Shown piece by piece: positions 1-15,000 of a stretch of 64,000 bases of DNA. A model generated the notes under the pieces. It saw only the letters and a list, made by a program, of their open reading frames with translations. It was not told where the DNA came from and did not search any database. This stretch comes from Lamellibrachia satsuma (taxonomy: Eukaryota; Annelida; Polychaeta; Sabellida; Siboglinidae). Position 1 is the first letter of the stretch. Every line of letters starts with the position of its first letter. The stretch lies in the NCBI GenBank assembly GCA_033239005.1, contig BSQZ01000070.1:3154617-3218616 (forward strand). The letters are read 5' to 3'. The position numbers and the translations under genes were made by a program.

Positions 1-97
1 TGAGGAGGGATCTTTAAGTTGAACTTTGGTGATTGATCAATCACTTGGTGTTGACAAAGTGGTGTGGTAAATGGTATGCTGTGTTTGCTGACTGCAG

Positions 98-3000
98 CAT
101 TGCTGAGTTCCATCCTGACGTGGAGAAGCTGCAGCTGTTCACTGCGGCTGATGACTACAAGATCCGGGTATGGGATCTACGCACGAGTTCCTGTCTCGCA
201 CTCCTTGTCAGTCACTATAGCGTCGTCACCAGTCTCCAGTTCTCTCCCAACACACAGCTTCTCTACAGGTGACTGCAGTTTGTCAGTTATCGTTGCTGTT
301 GGTTTGCATATTGTTATCATATCATTCAGTGCTGTATGTCTATACTATGAAATAGTTTGTGACTCTGTCTGTCTGTCTGTATGTTCTCTCATATTTTCGT
401 CAGTTTCACGTGTATGAGGCTGACGTTTTGTAGGCGTGTCTAGGGGCCTATTGGGATGGTTTGTACAAAATACTTTTACATGGTGATATTCCATGCTCTA
501 AAGCTGCCCTGGTAAAAGCACAGATGCTGAAAGATAATGCAGCGTGTAGTAAAGATCTTGCCATTCTATCTTTGCTGATGTCTCTTAAAAGCTGAACTAT
601 ACACATAGTTTTGCATTAGTATATCTACTAATTTAGAATTAACATACATGGGTGGCAAGTCATTTCAAGAACAGCATTGTCAGTTGGTGGTCTGAACACA
701 GTGAACCAGCAAGTGTTGTAAAAATTATGAACAGGATTTACTACTATATCATCATTGGAGGATGTCTGACTGGTGTTTGTTCTTTGTAGTGGTGGCCGTG
801 ATAACATTGTCACAGTGTGGGACATTGTAGCCTTCGAGAAAAAGAAAACAATTCCAGTTTATGAGGTATCTAATGTATTTGCCATATATAGTTTTATATT
901 TTATTTGTTTGAGAGTTGAATGAGCATCATATTTTAGAAACCACTACCATTAACACTGTTGCTGTGAACTGACAAAAAGTTTGGGGAGAATGTCATTTAA
1001 AGCGCAAGCCAAGTCATTGATTTTATATATACACACAATGATGCATTTATTATGAACTCTATGAATAATACAATAGTGGTAATGGTTGGCATTTTCCTAT
1101 AATCATACGTAGATATGTCAGTTTCCTGTTATTGTTAAAACAGGCTTTTTACTGCACTTAAAATGCTGCAATTCAACAATTATCAGTCAATTAATTGAGC
1201 CATTCTGGTCTTTGCAATTCGAAAAAAATTGGTCTTTGTTAAATTGCAACAGAAGTAAAATAAAATATTGTAAAAACCACAACATGTATGACGCTGGATG
1301 ATCAGGCATTCCAACATTGTTGCAAGGAATACAGGCTTAGTTTCCTACAGCAGTGCAATGTTGATGGCCTACGTATGATACTGTTGTTTGTCTGTAGTCG
1401 GTGGAGGGCCTAGTCTTGTTGCCGGATGAGTCTGACCTCCCGGCTCTCAACGTCGTGCCTGGACATGCACACGTCATCACTGGTGGAAGCAAAGGTGAGA
1501 GAAGTGTCACTTCACTGTCAAATATATGCACAGTACTCAAAGCAGCCACCCCTTGAAAACGACCAGATCTGCACACCTTTTCCCCAGATCTACACATCTG
1601 TAATTTAGCCAACCCTTTAATCAGGCCACTTTATCTCAGTGATTTGGTTGGCCGCTTTAGAGGAGACCTACTGTAATATATAAATATTTTATGGCCCTAT
1701 AGGAGCTGTAGTTAACTTTCTACAGTAGTTAAAACAATTTCCTGGCAAAAAACTGGGAGAAAGTAGAATTGCACAAGGAGGTATGCAGGCTTTTTTGTAG
1801 AGGGGGCAACAAATTCTACTGCCTGATTTCAACCAGAAATCTTTACACTTACCAAAATGTCTACTTTCAATGAGCAGTAATGATATAGTTGTATATAATT
1901 AATTAACAAATATACTAGATGATCTACTTAACACAAATAGTCAACATTCTATAAAAGAAAACAATTTTACCCTGGAACTTCATTACAGGTGTACTTATAT
2001 TAAGCACTCCCCCTAAATTATTAATAGCATATATAAATTTAAAGTATCTTGTTTATAAATAACGGATATATTTGCATAAAAAAAACTGAATTTCAATAAC
2101 ATATTTATACTTCGAAATATTCTCTCTTGCAGCACAATTTAATTAAGGAATTGATATTCTTCTAGAAAATATGTTATGTATTTTTTTTCGTTCTGGATAG
2201 TAACTGAACTTGTATAATCGTCTAAAGAATTCCACAATTTAATACCATAATTTTTATACAGATATACATTTAGACTTCAACGTTGTCCGTGGATGTACAT
2301 GTTTTTTATTTGTTACTTTGGCTTGTTACATACAGTGTAGCATATTTTATATTGACATTTTTTTAAGGTTTCCTGGTAACAATTTATTGTTTGTGACCAT
2401 GCAATTCTTTTTTCATATCCCAAAGTTTAATTTACCCGTAAAGAGTTTCACCACTCTTGTCAAGATGGTTTCATCAGTGCTAATGATGGTGACGTCCTGG
2501 TTGGATGACAACATGTTTAATAAGTTATTGTTAGGTTTAGACATTATAGTAGACATTCTTAATTTTATTAATTCAAAGAGCTTATGAATGACTAGATCAG
2601 AAAATAGTTTTTTAGTATGACATAATGAATTTTCATATGATCCACATATTATGTTAACAATAAAATTGACAGTTTGTTGGAACATAATGTAAGTGACATG
2701 ACATGACAGTGCTTGTTGATAATCTGTTTTCCGTGACATTGCAGTAATGGCTTTCCGAATTTTTCTATAACTTCTATTTAGTGCCATTTTGTGAATCCTC
2801 CGTGTCTAGTGACATTCCTTGTGTTGACCTTAGTAATACAGTGTTGACACTTTCTAATACACAATGTGTTGATTCTTGATGATACAGTGTGTTAATATTT
2901 GGTGACACACCATGTATTGACATTTGGTGCTTGGTGACACACAATGTGCTGACACTTGGTGACACATAGTTGGTGACATTGCAGGGATACTACAGGTTTG

Positions 3001-6000
3001 GGACACAACCACGGCTATGTGTGTGTATCCCCGGGGAGGAGAGGGAGACGATGGGGAGAAACATCCAGCCATTGTCCAACTGGGCTACAACCCCCAGAAG
3101 GACATTGTCAGTGTCATCACTTATGACCACAACATTCTAATGCGTGACCTCAATGACCTCTCACTGCATAAACAGGTCAGATACTATCAGATATGCTTTA
3201 TTAGAATATTAGTAATACATAGATTAAATTCAATGATTTGTCTTCAGTTAGTGATAAACATGTAGGTATATTGAGACATGTTCATGTGTATATGGTGGAT
3301 ATAGAAGTGTATATTTCTAAACTGCGCTTTCTTCCAAACCGTTGTTTGGATAAGATGACTATTGGAGGTTTTAAATGCAGGCATGTGCAGGGAATTGAAG
3401 ATGTTAGAAGATAAATAAAATTATGCATGCTATGTCTTATGTTATGTCATGTTTATCTCTCTGTGATTATAAGAATGGTTCAGTTTGGTTTGTCCTACTC
3501 GATTTACTAATTCTTCAAACGTTTCTTATGGGAGCAGTCAGGGAGAAGATTTTAGTTAAGGTTAAGCTAATATCATGAAACAATGTCTTTGAAAGATTAA
3601 ATTGATGTAATTTAGGAGTACATAGAATGCAGTGCCATGATTAGTTTGTGTGTATATACACATTGATGATTTCCTTTGAGATTTGTATGACCCAATGAAC
3701 CAATGTCACAGTTGTCTGGTTATATATATATATATATAGGGTTTAGTTTATGATAGTTTATATTTCATTCATACAGAAAGTTTGGCCCTGCAACAGTGTT
3801 ACATGAGTCACTTAGTACTGTCAAATATTCTGGATGTATGCAGTAAAACTAATCAATTGTATTAGAAGTCAGTGTGCTGTTAAATGTGCTGTTAAATGTG
3901 CTGTTAAAGGCTGTGTGACACAGTCAGAATATTCTGATTGCCAACACAGTTTCTTCTAAACAATGTCTAAGTTGCCCGACATCTGCACATTGGTTGTCAT
4001 GGAGATACGTTGGTTGTTATGGAGATATGTTGTAGTTCGCTGGCTACAATGACGACATACTTGACATCAAATTTGTTGGCACTGGCGACAGTCATATCGT
4101 CGTGGCAACCAACAGTGAGCTGATCAAAGTGTTTGAGGTCGCGACTTGGAACTGCCAGATCGTGAAAGGTCATTCAGACATTGTGATGTGTGTCGATGTC
4201 TACCGTAGGGATCCTTCATTATTTGTCAGCAGCTCAAAGGTAATGGAATCTTGTACCCTTCAATTGTGTTTTACCTTTCTGTTTTTTGCCAAAAATATCA
4301 CATTTTGTTTTGTAATGTTTTTGTAATTGGTAGCCAAATAAATGTGTTAAATTAAAAAGTAAATTTTTGCAGCAATTACAGTACTCAAAACATTTATCTG
4401 TGTTTGGATTGTTGGAAAGTCATACGTTTCATGATTTGTTACCTGTATTAATGTGATTACACGATATTATGTTTAATCACCTGAATTAACGTGGCAAAGC
4501 TATTGTTAGCTACCTATGTTGTCATGGTTACAGGACGCATGTGTGAGACTATGGAGACTGCACGAAGACACTCAGAAGGTGGACTGTGTTGCCATAGCAA
4601 CAGGACACACACATGCCATCCTCTCTGTCGCATTCTCCAGGTCTGTCTTGTTTGATTCACTTGGGAATGTACTGATCTCTTAACATTAATTCATTTCGGC
4701 ATGATTGCATTTTTAATTGTTGTTCTACTCATTTTTTATATTATGGATTGATAATGTAAAATATTTCATCTTTTTGTTTGAACACAGTTCCTCTCCTACA
4801 GTAGTTTTCAATGTTGCCAGTAACATAAATAGGAACTTTATAAAGGCAGGTAACAATGTGTAATAACATTTTGTAATGTGATAATAAGCCGTACATGAGA
4901 TAATATAAAAATAAAATATAAACATACTGTTGATTTTAAAAGAACTATGGCTACCTGTCAGAGTCTCTATTAAGTATTCAATGGAGCTTTTGGAACACCC
5001 CTAGTCCGTCCTGCAGTATTCGTGTGAGCTGCTATCTGGTGTCATGTGGCAGAGTTTGTGGTCGTCACCTGATAGCAATTTCCTAAAAATCGCTAACATT
5101 GATGGTGATCACATGAAATATAAATCGTTATTTTTTAGAAAAAAAACATGTTTTGCGAGGTCTGTGTGCCTAAACTTGTGTACACAAAACAGATAGGACC
5201 TCAGTGGTAACTAATTTGTCTGTTGTACATTTCCTTGATCTCTCTGTATTAGCCCTTTCTTCGTCACAGGTTGTCCCCAAACTTTGTGGTCAGCGGCAGT
5301 CAAGACTTGACCATCAAGCTGTGGACGTTACCAGATAAGTTGTCTTGTGGCGAATCTGACCAGCGCCCAGTGTCACTGACCGCCAAGCTGACTGAGAAGG
5401 CACACGACAAGGACATCAATAGTGTCACTGTGTCACCAAATGACAAACTGATTGCGTCAGGCTCCCAGGACAAGACAGCAAAGGTTAGTGACACTGATCC
5501 CTGATTAATCTTTAATTATTTTCCAACATAGAATTATTGTGTAATGTTTAGCATAAACAGACATCTATGTTATGTTATGTTATGTTATTTTATGTTATGT
5601 TATGTGATGTTATGTTATATAAGTAGTAATATCTCAGCAAAATATGCAAATTCAAGGCCCCTGCGAAAGATACTTTCATAGTTAGAATTGCCAAAATGAG
5701 CATTGTACCATGAAGAAATGCCAAATCGTTTTATTATGGCTAGCAATCAAGAAAAGATTCTTAATTGAATACACATATTATGCACAATTTACAAACAGCA
5801 TGTTATAAGGATATGTTACTTGCCTCGTTCATGATAGCTACCTCTTCCAGCGCAAGCCAATGAGAACATGACGTTTTTCTGCTCTTATTTGGAAAAAGGT
5901 GGCCACCACATTTGCAAACAGAATTGTTTTTTTCAATGTGGAAGATATGTATTTCTAATGACTTTCAAACAGTTTTGCCATCAGGGTAACTTATGGCCAG

Positions 6001-9000
6001 TCTGCCCCCATGGTGTTGTGTGGGGTGCATGAAGTAGCTGCCTTCGTGTCAGCCTGGTTGCTTCATCCTGAACATGCGTGTACTGTTTGTAGCTGTGGCG
6101 TGCTGCAGATCTCTCACTTGTCGGAGTTTTTCGCGGTCACAAACGTGGAATCTGGTGCGTTCAATTCTCTCCAGTTGACCAGGTTTGTAAAACTAGTTTT
6201 CTCTTTGAAATATGACAAAGTTTAAAAAATTTTACAGTGTCAGCAATAGAACAATCTATACCAAATGTCAGTTATTCCATATTGTTGAATTAAAAATGTT
6301 TATGTGGTTAATATGTAATAGAAGTGGTAGATCACAGTGTGAATGCATTTGTTATTCTGTTTGTTTTGCATTTTTTTAATTGAACAGTAAAATTACAGCA
6401 CTTTGGGATGATTAAAACTCTCAGGTTTTCAGATTGGTTTACAATCATACAAAATCAAGGTGTTAATACTGTCTTTAGATATTTTTATTTCCACCTTCTT
6501 GAAATGAAGTCTGCCATAGCAACATTCATGAAAAGAAATCAGTAAACAGTAAGATTTGTGATTAAATCACATCTTCTGTTGTATTAGGTCAACTAATTTT
6601 GTTTGTTTGTCTTTCAGTGTCTCGTGACATCCTGCGCTGACGGCACCATTAGAATCTGGGCTTTGTCTGACTGCAGTTGTGTCAAGGTACAACCACAAGT
6701 AGTTTCTTCCCTCCTGTGTCCCAAGCTTGCTCCCATCTATCCCTCTCCTAGCCCATTTCCCTTTATTCTATTCCCCCCACACTCCATTTCTGTTCTCTTA
6801 TCATTGCAGCAGTTATGAAACTAAAGTTGATAAAACTGTCCCTGTGTTCTCTCTTTACAGCCAACGTTAGCCGATCTTTAAAAGTTTTGTTTTGAGAATG
6901 TTTATGAGAAATGTTTGTATCAAAAGTAAAAAGTGGGTGCCAGCTGAAAGTTATGAAGATTTGAATTTGTCACTAAAATAGACTTTTGCATTGTTGTTTT
7001 TGCAGACTTTTGAAGGTCACGAGGGTTTGGTGCTCAAGGTGAACTTTTTGACCCGGGGAATGCAGCTCATTTCTAGGTTTGTCTTAGAAATGATCAAATT
7101 CTAAAGTTTAGAGCCAATGGTTTTGGCTGGACTAGCATAGCATGCAGATTAGTGAATCACAGATCATGGCAATTTATAGTGTGTCAAGATAATTTCCATA
7201 AAACATACAAATTACTGAATATCACCCAAAAAAATATTGTATAATTGCAATATAGCTACAGAAATGAGACATGCTTCTGTGCAGTGGTTCTGATGGTCTA
7301 CTGAAGCTGTGGACAATCAAGAACAACGAGTGTGTGAAGACGTTTGACGAGCATAAGGACAAGGTGTGGGCCCTAGCAACGTCATCAGATGAGAAATCTC
7401 TCATCACTGGGGCAGGAGACTCCATCATCATAGTGTGGAAGGTTAGTAGGATCAACAACATGTTTGGAAGGTTAGTAGGATCAACAACATGTTTGGAAGG
7501 TTAGTAGGATCAACAACATATTTGCTTTCACAAATTTTTCAGTTCCAATTTTTGAAGGTTTACATGGAATCCTCAAATTGGGAATAGAAAAAATTTTACA
7601 GGGAATCAAACAATGCCCAGATGGCACCACTCAATAATCCAGTCCTTTGAACGTACATCCTGTTGTTGTTTACATTGATTGTGACGTAGGGTCTACAATA
7701 GTCCCAGGATTATTTTGTCTTGCCAGACTATGCCTACGCGAGTTCATACTCCTGAAAATATTCAAACATCTTCATTTCTGCCTGATGCACAAGCATCCCC
7801 CCATCAAAGTTGTTCTAGTAGTGGAAGAGACCAACACCCATATTTTGTTGTGATGGACATTGTTAACAAAAACTAGTAAAGGGCTCACGAGTGTTGGGAC
7901 CAGATTGTTGTATGATGCAACCCTGTGGTTTAGTTTGCAAAGTCCCTCACTGTATTGATGTGGTGAATTTGGCAGTTATGTGGGGAGGTGTACATGATTT
8001 GAAGGTTGTTAGTGTACAGTTGTGCTAGATCTTCCTGACCCACTCTTGGGCCATATTCGTTTATTCAGCTGTATGAGCTGAAGCTGCCAGGACTGCACAA
8101 GGCGCCCAAGTGAGTGTGGGTCTATCTGATAGTTTTGTTGACTGACAGATAGTAAATTATGTCTTCCTGGTTGCATCAGAGCAGTGTGGACTAACTAAAG
8201 GAAACAAAAGTCAAGGTTTTGGGCTTATGCACCTATAGGAGTTACTAAAATGTAACCATCTGCAACTACAGTTGAGAATATCACGCCAGTGGTTTACTAG
8301 GAAAACCTTGTTGAACACACAGCAGTTTTCATACTATTCGGTAACCCTACGTTGCTAGTGCCAGTATTCTGGCAATGTTCACTCATCAAATGAAAATCTA
8401 TACGTAAACACCTAATCCAGTACATGCCAATAGGATATGACCGTGCTGTTTGTGTCCAAACTGAGCTTATGTTTGTTGCTTTGTTAAGATACACTGTTGC
8501 TGGAGGTGTCATTGCCAAATATGGTCTGAGCATTGACACTGAACTACTTGGAATATGTTAAACTGCTCAAGAATGTTCTCGAAGCATGTCTCTGTATGAC
8601 ACGCATGATTACATAATCTTAGGACAATTCAGAGTTTCACAATTCATTCTGAGCTACGAGCAAGCACTTGGACAGTCTTTTTTGTTTCTTTGTCAGGACG
8701 TCACGTTGTTGGAACTAGAAGAATCTCGGGCCAAGCAAGAAGACTTCATTCTCAAGTAGGTGTCTCAGTTACTATTCTCAAGTAGGTGTCTCAGTTACTA
8801 TTCTCAAGTAGGTGTCTCAGTTACTATGTTGCAGCTAAAACAAGATGATTCACTAAATGGAGAAACCCACTGTAAAACAATTCAATATGTTTTGACCTTG
8901 TCGTGATAATTTGTTGTGAGCAAAGTTTACATTTAGTTAATATTTTGTATTAAAGATAATCACTAATACCAGCAACTCTAAATTATTGTATGATCTTATA

Positions 9001-12000
9001 TTATATATATATGTAATATTCACCAGATTATTATTTTAATATTTTGATCACTATAAAATAAAAAAGTTATTCTGCAATGCATTATCTTTAAAAAGGCTAC
9101 TTTGAATAATTAATTATGATAATAAGAAATTGTAATTGTTGGAATGAGTGACAGTGCCACCTGTTGTGTATGTCAGAGAACAGGAGCTGTCAAATCTTCT
9201 GCATCAGAAGAAATATCTGAAGGCAATCGGCCTCACCATTGCACTTGAGCAACCATTCAAGCTGCTTACAATCTTGAAAGGTACATGCAGTTCTTAAACA
9301 TTCTATTGTTGAACAGTACTTTCTGTATTTTTGACCTGTTAAAATGTTTCTGGACTGTTTACATGAATACATTGCAGGAAGTTTGGTGTAATTTTCATTT
9401 TCTTGATGCATAGTTCATTGATTGCCTATCCTGAAAATAGTCGGAAGAGAGCAAGACAGTTTACTGTGCTGACAAAGAAATGTTTTTTTTTTAACCTGAG
9501 ACCTGTAGATTAATCCCTCAAAGTTTGGCACCCGAGGTGCAAGCCGTCTAGGAGGAAAACGTGAACATAACCACATATAAACATACATACATAAAAACAT
9601 ATGCTATCTCGATTATATTTAGATATAATTATCTCCAATGTGCGCGGAGCACTTCTGGTGAATTAATTGGGAACCTGTTTAAAGTTTCTGTAGGCTAGGG
9701 TAAAATCAGGTCCTGTAAAAAAATCAGCAAAACTGGACCTGATGTCCTGTGATGCTTGGAGACTTTTTGCGTAGACTGTTGTACCATGTTGTGAAAGAAA
9801 AACAACCTGTGTATAATTGTATACTGTATTTTTATTCAGTATTATGTATCACATTCTACTGAACCTGCCTTAAAAATAAATGTTTCAATACTGTTTGTTT
9901 TTCATTTTTTTTATTTGTCGTTGATGTCGTTCATACATTCTGTCTTCAAAGTATTTACTTTCTGTCATCAAAGTATTGATTAGCAAGTGGGCTACCTAAG
10001 AAGCTGTTGGGCTACTTCACTTTGCAAGGTTGGTAGCCCGACTGGCTACCTTCCATGACTTGCTAAATCTCACCCCTGCTATCATCACTATTGTCTTTTT
10101 TCAATATAGTAAGAAACAATTTATAAATCATACCAAATATGCAAGCTTTTGTGTAAATTAATGTCTGATGACATTTGTAGAGATCCTTGCGGCCAACACT
10201 GGACATGATGACCTGGAGGACATCATTGGTCATCTACGGGACGACCAGCTTGGTATGGCACACACATATCTGGCACCTTTATATTATGTACAGTACTTGT
10301 GATCAAAGGTGAAGGACTGATTGCAACTGTATGATATATTCATATGACTGCATCCACAGAATACAGTAGAAGATGATAGATAGACAACACCTGTGTTTAC
10401 CTTCATTCGTGGCAAGAGATAGGCTTAAATATCGCCTAACAGTGAGACGTGTTAATGAATTTGTGTTCTTTGAAGACAACTATCTTCATAAAACGTCTGC
10501 CATATATGGCAAGTATGTGCAATAAGGTGGCACCCTTACATGCATTCATGCAAATAAGGTGACACCCTTACATGCACTCATGCAAACATTTGCAGCAGAC
10601 ATTATAGACACCTGCTACAATGGACCTATTTTGAAGGCCTGACTTATGAAGGCATGGTCCTGATTAGTTGTAATTTTTATTTATGTGTAAGTGATGGTTG
10701 TGTAATATTGTACATGTTTAGCACATTTTGAACAGTGTATTGAGGCAAGAAGATTACATTAAAATTACAAGTAAGATACAGTCAAACTTGTGGATGGTCG
10801 AAAAGTGGTCTCTTGATACGCGTGTAGAGATTATATCTCTTAATACAGGTGGTTTTTTTGGGAGGAGTAGACTGTGTATGCTAAGGAGAGGTGATCTCTT
10901 AGTACAGGTGGTCGCTTGAGCAGGTTTGACTGCAGTAGTAATTCTGAATTAACTACAAAATTTGCACACAGCAGGAAGTATGGAGATAATTAACTTGGAA
11001 CAACTTCTCTGTATGGACGGGGTTTTAATAAGGCTTGCGATTGTCACTTTGACACAGCTACAAACTGTCTAATTTGTACCACAGGTTAGGATTTGAACGT
11101 CTACCAAGTTATTGAATAATTATAAAATAAATAAGAATAAATATGAAATAAGCCTGTTTAATTGAATCGGCTTCGATCATCTAGTTCTAATCAGCTTTTT
11201 GTTCGAGCTTTTTCAGTTGCAGCACAAACTCTGTGGAACTCACTCCCCATTAGCGCTAAGTTGGCTGGAAACAGTAACATTTTGCTGTCAACTGAAAACC
11301 CACCTGTTTAAACTTGCTTATCCTCATAGCTCCTCAGCGTACTGTTCCAACTGTTTACCACTTGAATTGCTAAACCAACTAGAAACTGTCATAACCCTTT
11401 TGTTAGGGAGCGCTGCCGTGCTTGGGTTTCCCAAGGATTTTAGCTCAGTAGAAGTGTTTTTATTGTATTATATCAAAGTTAAGAATGTTTCTGTTCTCAG
11501 ACTCTGTACTTCGTTACGCTGTGCTGTGGAATACCAACAGTCGCCACTGCCGCATCGCCCAGTTTGTCCTGTCTGTCATTGTCAAGTCTCGGTCCCCAGC
11601 AGAACTGGCCAAGCTGCCAAACATCAAGTCATCTCTTGAAGGTCTACTGCCATATACTGGTACGTTTGTTGTGCAAGAAAACAAAAGCTGTTGATCTGTA
11701 AGAATCTTCGATTTAACTGATACTGTAAAAATATACCGGAAAACAATCAAATAATCACGTTGATGTATTGAAGTATATTTTCTTCATTTTGTTAAATTTG
11801 AATCTTAAAATTTATTTCACAGGAATTTTGGAAGAAAGGATGATATATAACTGTTGGAGATTAAATTTGATTTGTTCATTAGGTAATGAATGATCTGCCT
11901 GCATTGTGCATTTCTATGAACGATTCTGTATATTCCGTATGTGGGACGTGTGTCACTGCTACTGGAGGTAATTAGTAGGGCACGGTGGCTCTGCAGTTAA

Positions 12001-15000
12001 AGCACATGTCAATCAAGGGGATTGGGGTTTGAGTCTACCAGCTGCCATTTCGAAACTTGCACAGTTTTGTTAACCTCACATTACCCGAGTCTTTTCAGAT
12101 GAGACACCAAAAACTGTAGGTCATTTAAATAAACCTTCAGAGCAGTAACCTAGAAAGGACCTTACTGAGTAATTTATCCTGCTCCAGAATAATTCAGTGA
12201 ACTGTTGCGTTGACAGAGCGACACTTTGAGCGTCTCGGTCGACTCCTTCAACAAGCGACCTTCGTAGACTACACATGGCAGTGTATGAGACTCGTTGGTC
12301 AACAGAGGTATGTACATGCGTCTCACACCTCGCGTCGTTTGTAGTGCCCAATAAATACTGCTTAAGCTGGGTTTATACTGGTGATTAGTATAAAATACAT
12401 GGGTTTATTTGTGAACAGATCTGGAGTGATTATGATAATTTTTTATATTTGGTTGTAATTATGACTGTGTGATTATCATTACATTATAATAAATTTAGAT
12501 GCCAATGTATAGCTCTTAGCAATGAGCAGTAACCAATGTACTGTTGCCATGAAAGTTCAACTTGGGAATATTTTATGCAAACGAAATTACAATCTGAGAA
12601 CACATTTATTTGCTTGCTGACATTCACAGTAATATTGGCTTTTATGTTGGATGTTATGGTGTATAATATCGCATGGCTAAGTGGCAGGCAATATATCTGT
12701 AATATAGTTGTATTATAGCTTATATACTTTATTAACAACTGTCATTGATGAGCACACATGTATCAACCACTTCAAAATTGTTATATCACAAAATAAAGAT
12801 TTACCAAGTTGCACTGTTTGGCAAGAGAGATGCCCACTATCCATTTCACACAAACTACAATTCCAGTAGTAGTTTATCCTGCGAATGCTGGATTTGTTGG
12901 TATGACATTAGTTAAGCTACTTTTAGTAGGTACTGGATTATGTTACGTGGAATTACCAATTACATTGCAAAATAACAAGACAGGAAATAAACATTGTTAA
13001 TACGTTATTGTTTCAATTTAAATTTGCATTGATTCTAGAGGATTCAAGGAGACTGATGAGTCAGAAGTAGAACAGAGACACCAAACAACGCCCTCCATAA
13101 ACCAACAAGAGCTGTTCTTTGAAGACAGGAAGAAAGTTCTTTCCCCTGCAAAAACTGCACGGAGAGAGTCAGACGGAACAGGTGATGATGACTCTTCTAG
13201 TGACAGTGGTAACGATGACACGGTGACAACTGCTATTGTGACAAATAACAAGGCTGATGATGCAACATCATCTAGCGACGCCTCCGACAGCAGCAGTGGA
13301 AATGGAGCATCAACATACATTAGAGATGACACGGCGCCATTCAGTGACACGTCAGATGATGAAGTGATTTTCAATGTATCTGCCAACAAAAGAAAGGCAA
13401 ATAAATTGATGCCAGTTCGTAGTAAAGTTCGCAAGGAGCCTGTGGTTAAGAAGACGCCAAAGAAGCAGCCAAAGGGAACGGAAAGAACTCCGGAGACAAA
13501 GACTGTTGCTGCATCTTTGACCACTGAGCCCTGTTTGCCACATACAGACAAGGAGAACAGACTGACGTCACGTGGTAACTGCACACTCGCCTACACAGCA
13601 CTGAAAAATGGCAGGAAATCTACACCACAAAAAATGACACCACGGAAAGCAGCAAAGACGGTTTGTGTTCTTGTATTTTAGTGGCCTTGTGAAGAATCAG
13701 TGTTGGTTTAAACACTCCATCCCCAACTGATTTAGCCTATTGCAAATCCGGTTCGTTGATGTCCAAATATTAGTGTTTGAATAGTTTATGCACCATCCGC
13801 AGACGATTTGATAAAATGCCTATTTTTGTTAAAATCATCGAAAGAATTGACTTTGTCATTAGATCTGGGAAAGTTCAAAATAGTGTATATCCAAAATGGT
13901 AAAAACACTTTGCGGGGCAATGCTGATCATGGGCATGACTTCCATCCTCTTGACGATCACGTGACAAAGTTACGAAATTTCATCAAGAATGAAATTCTTG
14001 AGTTTTCAGCATTTTGATTTTCACTTCAATTAAAGTTTTACCCAAAATTAAGTAATTTGATAGGTTGTCTGATGATTTCACAAAAACTACAAAAAAACTT
14101 GCACAAACGAGCTACCATGTTGCTGTATATACTAGGTAGGTTTGTTTTTTTCGCAAATGAATTTGAAATGAGACTAGCAAAAAATTAAATTGAGGAGGCA
14201 CCTTTAAGTGGTCCAAGTGTCTTGAATTGAAAACACCTGGTGATAGTCCCTACTGCTGATGCTAGAGATCCTAGAAAACACCTGGTGATAGTCCCTACTG
14301 CTGATGCTAGAGATCCTAGAAAACACCTGGTGATAGTCCCTACTGCTGATGCTAGAGATCCTAGAAAACACCTGGTGATAGTCCCTACTGCTGATGCTAG
14401 AGATCCTAGAAAACACCTGGTGATAGTCCCTACTGCTGATGATAGAGATCCTAGAAAACACCTGGTGATAGTCCCTACTGCTGATGCTAGAGATCCTAGA
14501 AAACACCTGGTGATAGTCCCTACTGCTGATGCTAGAGATCCTAGAGAACACCTGGTGATAGTCCCTACTGCTGATGCTAGAGATCCTAGAAAACACCTGG
14601 TGATAGTCCCTACTGCTGATGCTAGAGATCCTAGAGAACACCTGGTGATAGTCCCTACTGCTGATGCTAGAGATCCTAGAAAACACCTGGTGATAGTCCC
14701 TACTGCTGATGCTAGAGATCTTAGAAAACACCTGGTGATAGTCCCTACTGCTGATGCTAGAGATCCTAGAGAACAAATGAAGCATTTATCCGCAAAACTC
14801 GTCGTATGCCAAAATTACATAATTTGAGTTAAGATTAGTTTTGTGGATAAATACTATGACATTCACATGCCCAACAATTGCCAAATGCATAATAGTTATT
14901 TATAGTTAGGTTCTTGTTTGAAATAACATGTGTAGACAAACGTATTTATTTGATTCAGCATATATCATTTAATCCTTTGATTATTGTTACACAAGCCGTT

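Noticed and set aside
13018..13584. 188-codon minus-strand open frame
   Set aside because: It is antisense to the TBL3 tail exon 13039-13660, whose phases and splice sites are supported.
14204..14785. 193-codon minus-strand open frame (SRDYHQVFSRISS repeats)
   Set aside because: Produced by the 45-bp minisatellite; no other support.
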